From assembly GCA_003509235.1 (NCBI GenBank), contig DONH01000110.1:1-7678 (forward strand): a stretch of 7,678 nt of DNA. The letters run 5' to 3'. Made by a program: the position numbers and the translations under genes. The notes under the pieces were generated by a model, which was given only the letters and a program-made list of their open reading frames with translations, did not search any database and was not told where the DNA came from. The DNA comes from Planctomycetaceae bacterium (GTDB taxonomy: Bacteria > Planctomycetota > Planctomycetia > Pirellulales > UBA1268). Below, in pieces: positions 5,558 to 7,678 of the stretch (position 1 is the first letter of the stretch; every line of letters starts with the position of its first letter).

Positions 5558-7125
5558 CTCGTTGCAACCGCTTCAGTGACAGCTTGAACGGCTTGATGAA
5601 TATCGGCGTCTGTATGTTCACAGGTAATAAAAAATCGAATGCGAGCAGCAGATTCTCGAACGGCAGGGAATAAGATCGGGCGGGCATTAATACCCATTTC
5701 CAATAGTCGCTGGGAGACGGCGAGAGCTTTTTGCGAGCTGCCAACTATAACTGGAATCACCGGAGTGTTCAGGCTTGGTCCGGTGTCGAGGCCGGCTTCT
5801 TTTGCGAGAGATAGAAAAAGAGCTGACCTTTCGTGAAGTTGTCGAACCCGCCATGGTTCGGCTTGAAGGGTCTGCAGTGCAGCGAGAGCAGCAGCAGTAT
5901 TTGGTGGTGAGCATGCTGTTGAGAAGACAAACGCAGGGGTCGTCAGTCCGAGATAATCTATGAGTTCGCGAGAACCAGCTAGGTACCCTCCGCCAGATCC
6001 AAGGGATTTACTGATCGTTCCCATCCAAATATCGACGCTTTTGGGGTCAATTTCGAAGAACTCAGCGATTCCTCGCCCGTTGTTCCCCATTGTTCCGAGC
6101 GAATGCGCCTCGTCGATGTATAGCAGTGCGTCGTGTCGTTGTTTCACTTCAATAAACTTTGGGAGATCCGGGTAATCGCCGTCCATACTGTAAACGCCTT
6201 CGATTGCAACAACAGTACGTCGGTATTTATGACGAATATCTCGGAGGAGGCCATCGAGTTGTTCAAAGTCATTGTGCCGAAAGCTACGACTGGCGGCCTG
6301 CGAGGTCATTGCTCCCTCGGTAATACTCTTATGCGCTAGTTCGTCATAAAGGATAAGGTCCTCGGAATTAAATAAATGCCCGAATACGGACGCATTGGTA
6401 CCAAACCCACATGGGAAAACTGTTGCTTTCTCTGTCCCAATAAAGTCTGCAATAGCATTGTCAAGTGCATTGAGAAGCGTGGTATTACCACCAACCATAC
6501 GGCTTGCTGTAGCCCCGCAGCCAAACTGATCAATTGCTGTTTTCGCTGCTGATGTAACCGCTGGATGGCTGGTCAGGCCAAGGTAATCAAAGCTGGTAAA
6601 ACTGATTACATCTTTCCCACAAATAGATGCGTGCTTCCCCGTAACGGATTCATGCGCTAAAAGGAAAGGGTTGTCGAGGCCGAGTGCTTGGAGGTCTGCA
6701 ACACGTTTTCTTAGAACCTCGCATTCCTCAAAAGAGTAGGTTCTCATATCTGTGGGGTTCTCGTGAGAACTTGAATCTCTTAGCAGAGCTTCTGCTGCGT
6801 CTGTGTCTTGGGTATCGAACATTCTGGTGGCAATGCAAGTCACTAGGTCGTCACATGTGCGAATGTCTAGTATCCACTCTTTATGCAACCGCATTCCATA
6901 ACTTCCTTGGAGACGAACAATTGCATCTTCAAGGCGAGCGTCATCGATGCCTTCATCAGTCAGTACCGATTCAGGTGTCAGAAGCGTCTGATTTGAGCTG
7001 GGCATGACACGAGAGAGTTCATTGAGAACGACACCGTAAATCACGTCACGGGTGTGTGCGTTGGGAACTGTTCGCTGGTCATCAACGGTGATTGTCGAGG
7101 GTGTTGCCTTGCCGAAACGGATCAT
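5554..7125 (-). CDS. Alpha-oxoamine synthase (PLP-dependent) with N-terminal ACP-like domain
   Basis: This 523-residue enzyme of the BioF/KBL/ALAS/serine palmitoyltransferase family condenses an amino acid with an acyl thioester, with loss of CO2, to give an amino ketone. The catalytic part is about 130-523: YLGL (181-184), GATASR (204-209), FPCGFGTNAS (237-246), H265 in DELAHKS (PLP-stacking His), DEAHSLG (338-344; D338 pairs with the PLP nitrogen) and GRG (350-352), then Schiff-base K373 in TISKSLG. All key residues are present. Residues about 25-103 look like an acyl carrier protein; at its usual DSL motif the sequence reads GIDDA (59-63), so the attachment Ser is replaced by D62. Typical family members are about 400 residues. 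The frame is open to TTG 7197, but ATG 7125 is preferred because a promoter-like site at 7187-7214 lies between. The acceptor amino acid and acyl chain are not predictable; BioF, KBL or SPT-like roles remain possible. Confidence 0.9.
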   Translation of the reverse strand: MIRFGKATPSTITVDDQRTVPNAHTRDVIYGVVLNELSRVMPSSNQTLLTPESVLTDEGIDDARLEDAIVRLQGSYGMRLHKEWILDIRTCDDLVTCIATRMFDTQDTDAAEALLRDSSSHENPTDMRTYSFEECEVLRKRVADLQALGLDNPFLLAHESVTGKHASICGKDVISFTSFDYLGLTSHPAVTSAAKTAIDQFGCGATASRMVGGNTTLLNALDNAIADFIGTEKATVFPCGFGTNASVFGHLFNSEDLILYDELAHKSITEGAMTSQAASRSFRHNDFEQLDGLLRDIRHKYRRTVVAIEGVYSMDGDYPDLPKFIEVKQRHDALLYIDEAHSLGTMGNNGRGIAEFFEIDPKSVDIWMGTISKSLGSGGGYLAGSRELIDYLGLTTPAFVFSTACSPPNTAAALAALQTLQAEPWRVRQLHERSALFLSLAKEAGLDTGPSLNTPVIPVIVGSSQKALAVSQRLLEMGINARPILFPAVRESAARIRFFITCEHTDADIHQAVQAVTEAVATS

Positions 7126-7186
7126 TGGAGAACTTTCTGCCGAGGAACATCGTGCGAATCGAAATGGTACGACGTCGAACTCCTTC

Positions 7187-7214
7187 ACTATAAGCAAACA
7201 TTCTGTCTGATCAA
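7187..7214 (-). promoter_or_regulatory. Possible sigma-70-type promoter for the alpha-oxoamine synthase gene
   Basis: On the minus strand, TTGATC (7214-7209) is followed after 16 nt by TATAGT (7192-7187). These match 4/6 and 5/6 of the -35 and -10 consensus. Transcription would begin near 7180, leaving about 55 nt of leader before ATG 7125. It was found by eye and could be chance in an AT-rich region. Confidence 0.35.
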
Positions 7215-7522
7215 TTCAGCTGATGAGATGGTTCGATTAATTTGGGCCATCAGCAATCAGACGAGACGTCATAATCGGACTAACTGAAAGAATAGTGTTT
7301 GTATGCGTCAAGAACAGGCGGCAGGCTCAGAATCGATTAAAACATGACTCAAAGACGGTGAATTTCTTAAGAGAGACACCTTACCGTTCATACTTGGTGT
7401 AGAGGGTTCTTAATGAGATCGTCTTAATTTTGTGTAGTTTTATATTTTTGGCAACTTGGGTTTCCTTGATTAGTTTCAAAATTCACCCCTTTTGTTTTAA
7501 AGTTGGTATTTGGCAGTGTGAA

Positions 7523-7539
7523 ATATCGAATAGCGATAT
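7523..7539. promoter_or_regulatory. Short dyad upstream of the acyltransferase-like gene
   Basis: ATATCG (7523-7528) and CGATAT (7534-7539) form a perfect 6-bp inverted repeat with a 5-nt centre (AATAG). It lies 18 nt before the Shine-Dalgarno site and 27 nt before the start codon. That position would suit a repressor operator or a weak 5' leader hairpin. It is short enough to be chance. Confidence 0.3.
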
Positions 7540-7556
7540 GTTCTTTTTAAGGTTCT

Positions 7557-7560
7557 GGAG
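7557..7560 (+). promoter_or_regulatory. Ribosome-binding site of the acyltransferase-like gene
   Basis: GGAG lies 6 nt before ATG 7567. It is one of the two clear Shine-Dalgarno elements in the window and fixes the start of the partial gene. Confidence 0.6.
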
Positions 7561-7566
7561 AAGGGT

Positions 7567-7678
7567 ATGCGAGTGGTGTTGGAGAAAATATTCTGGTCTG
7601 TGATTCGCATGATTTTGCGACTTCGCTACCGAGTTCGTGTCGATGGTCTTGATCAACTTCACACGCTGAAAGGTCCTG
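7567..7678 (+). CDS. 5' end of a probable PlsC-type acyltransferase (possibly fused to an acyl-ACP ligase), cut by window edge
   Basis: Only the first 37 codons are present, starting at ATG 7567 behind a good GGAG site. The segment begins with a hydrophobic-basic amphipathic helix (MRVVLEKIFWSVIRMILRL), followed by RYRVRVDGLDQL (20-31) and LKGP (34-37). In membrane-bound PlsC/LPLAT acyltransferases, and in proteins where such a domain is fused to an AMP-binding acyl-ACP ligase, a stretch of this kind (basic strand, Val-x-Gly-x-x-x-Leu, then Gly-Pro) comes directly before the NHxxxxD catalytic motif. That motif would lie just past the window edge, so the assignment is inference. The gene is divergent from the alpha-oxoamine synthase, which fits an acyl-supply or acyl-transfer role in the same lipid pathway. 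Confidence 0.45.
   Translation, partial: MRVVLEKIFWSVIRMILRLRYRVRVDGLDQLHTLKGP

Larger units (their letters stand above)
7198..7566. other. Long AT-rich divergent intergenic region without a gene
   Basis: This 369-bp stretch separates the divergent synthase and acyltransferase-like genes. It contains only very short open frames (14 codons or fewer among those I checked in its plus strand after 7288). It becomes clearly AT-rich with T-runs from about 7420 to 7510. It holds the candidate synthase promoter at its left end, and a 6-bp dyad and a Shine-Dalgarno site at its right end. No good -35/-10 pair was found for the rightward gene; TTGGTA (7503-7508) with TCGAAT (7526-7531) is the best but weak. 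Confidence 0.5.

Noticed and set aside
7126..7197. TTG-start extension of the alpha-oxoamine synthase by 24 residues.
   Set aside because: It has no ribosome-binding site and covers a promoter-like -10 element; the ACP-like domain starts well after ATG 7125.

Overview
The window looks like chromosomal DNA of a Gram-negative bacterium with moderate GC, most plausibly a planctomycete. That assignment is inference. It rests on the lack of clear Shine-Dalgarno sites before most genes, the scattered short transcription units, and several small proteins (a tail-anchored zinc ribbon, a DUF5522 protein, an exported TPR-like protein) of a kind I associate with Planctomycetota. I see no rRNA, tRNA, CRISPR array, insertion sequence or phage gene.

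Left part (1-1449). The window opens in the last 63 codons of a membrane protein (+). Converging on it is a minus-strand pair: a DUF5522 cysteine-rich small protein followed by a zinc-ribbon protein with a C-terminal membrane anchor. Only 21 bp from the DUF5522 start, and divergent from it, lies a class III (CobB/SIRT5-like) sirtuin that lacks the usual structural zinc cysteines.

Middle part (1502-4928). Two distantly related TauE/SafE (TSUP) permeases, one on each strand, flank a MscS-type mechanosensitive channel that carries an extra exported N-terminal helical domain. After the second permease comes a gene-poor stretch with a 14-bp perfect inverted repeat. One arm of the repeat contains the stop codon of a small (69 aa) minus-strand hypothetical gene, which has one of the few good ribosome-binding sites here.

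Right part (5093-7678). A small exported TPR-like protein converges on, and overlaps by its stop codon, a large minus-strand gene for a PLP-dependent alpha-oxoamine synthase (BioF/KBL/ALAS/SPT family). The synthase carries an N-terminal acyl-carrier-protein-like domain whose phosphopantetheine serine appears to be replaced by Asp. Across an AT-rich divergent control region, the 5' end of another gene is cut by the window edge. Its first 37 residues resemble the start of a PlsC-type acyltransferase, possibly one fused to an acyl-ACP ligase. An alpha-oxoamine synthase, an ACP-like module and an acyl-transfer or acyl-activating enzyme side by side resemble the core of bacterial sphingolipid-type long-chain base synthesis. 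This is the most interesting locus in the window, but the substrate and product cannot be read from sequence alone.
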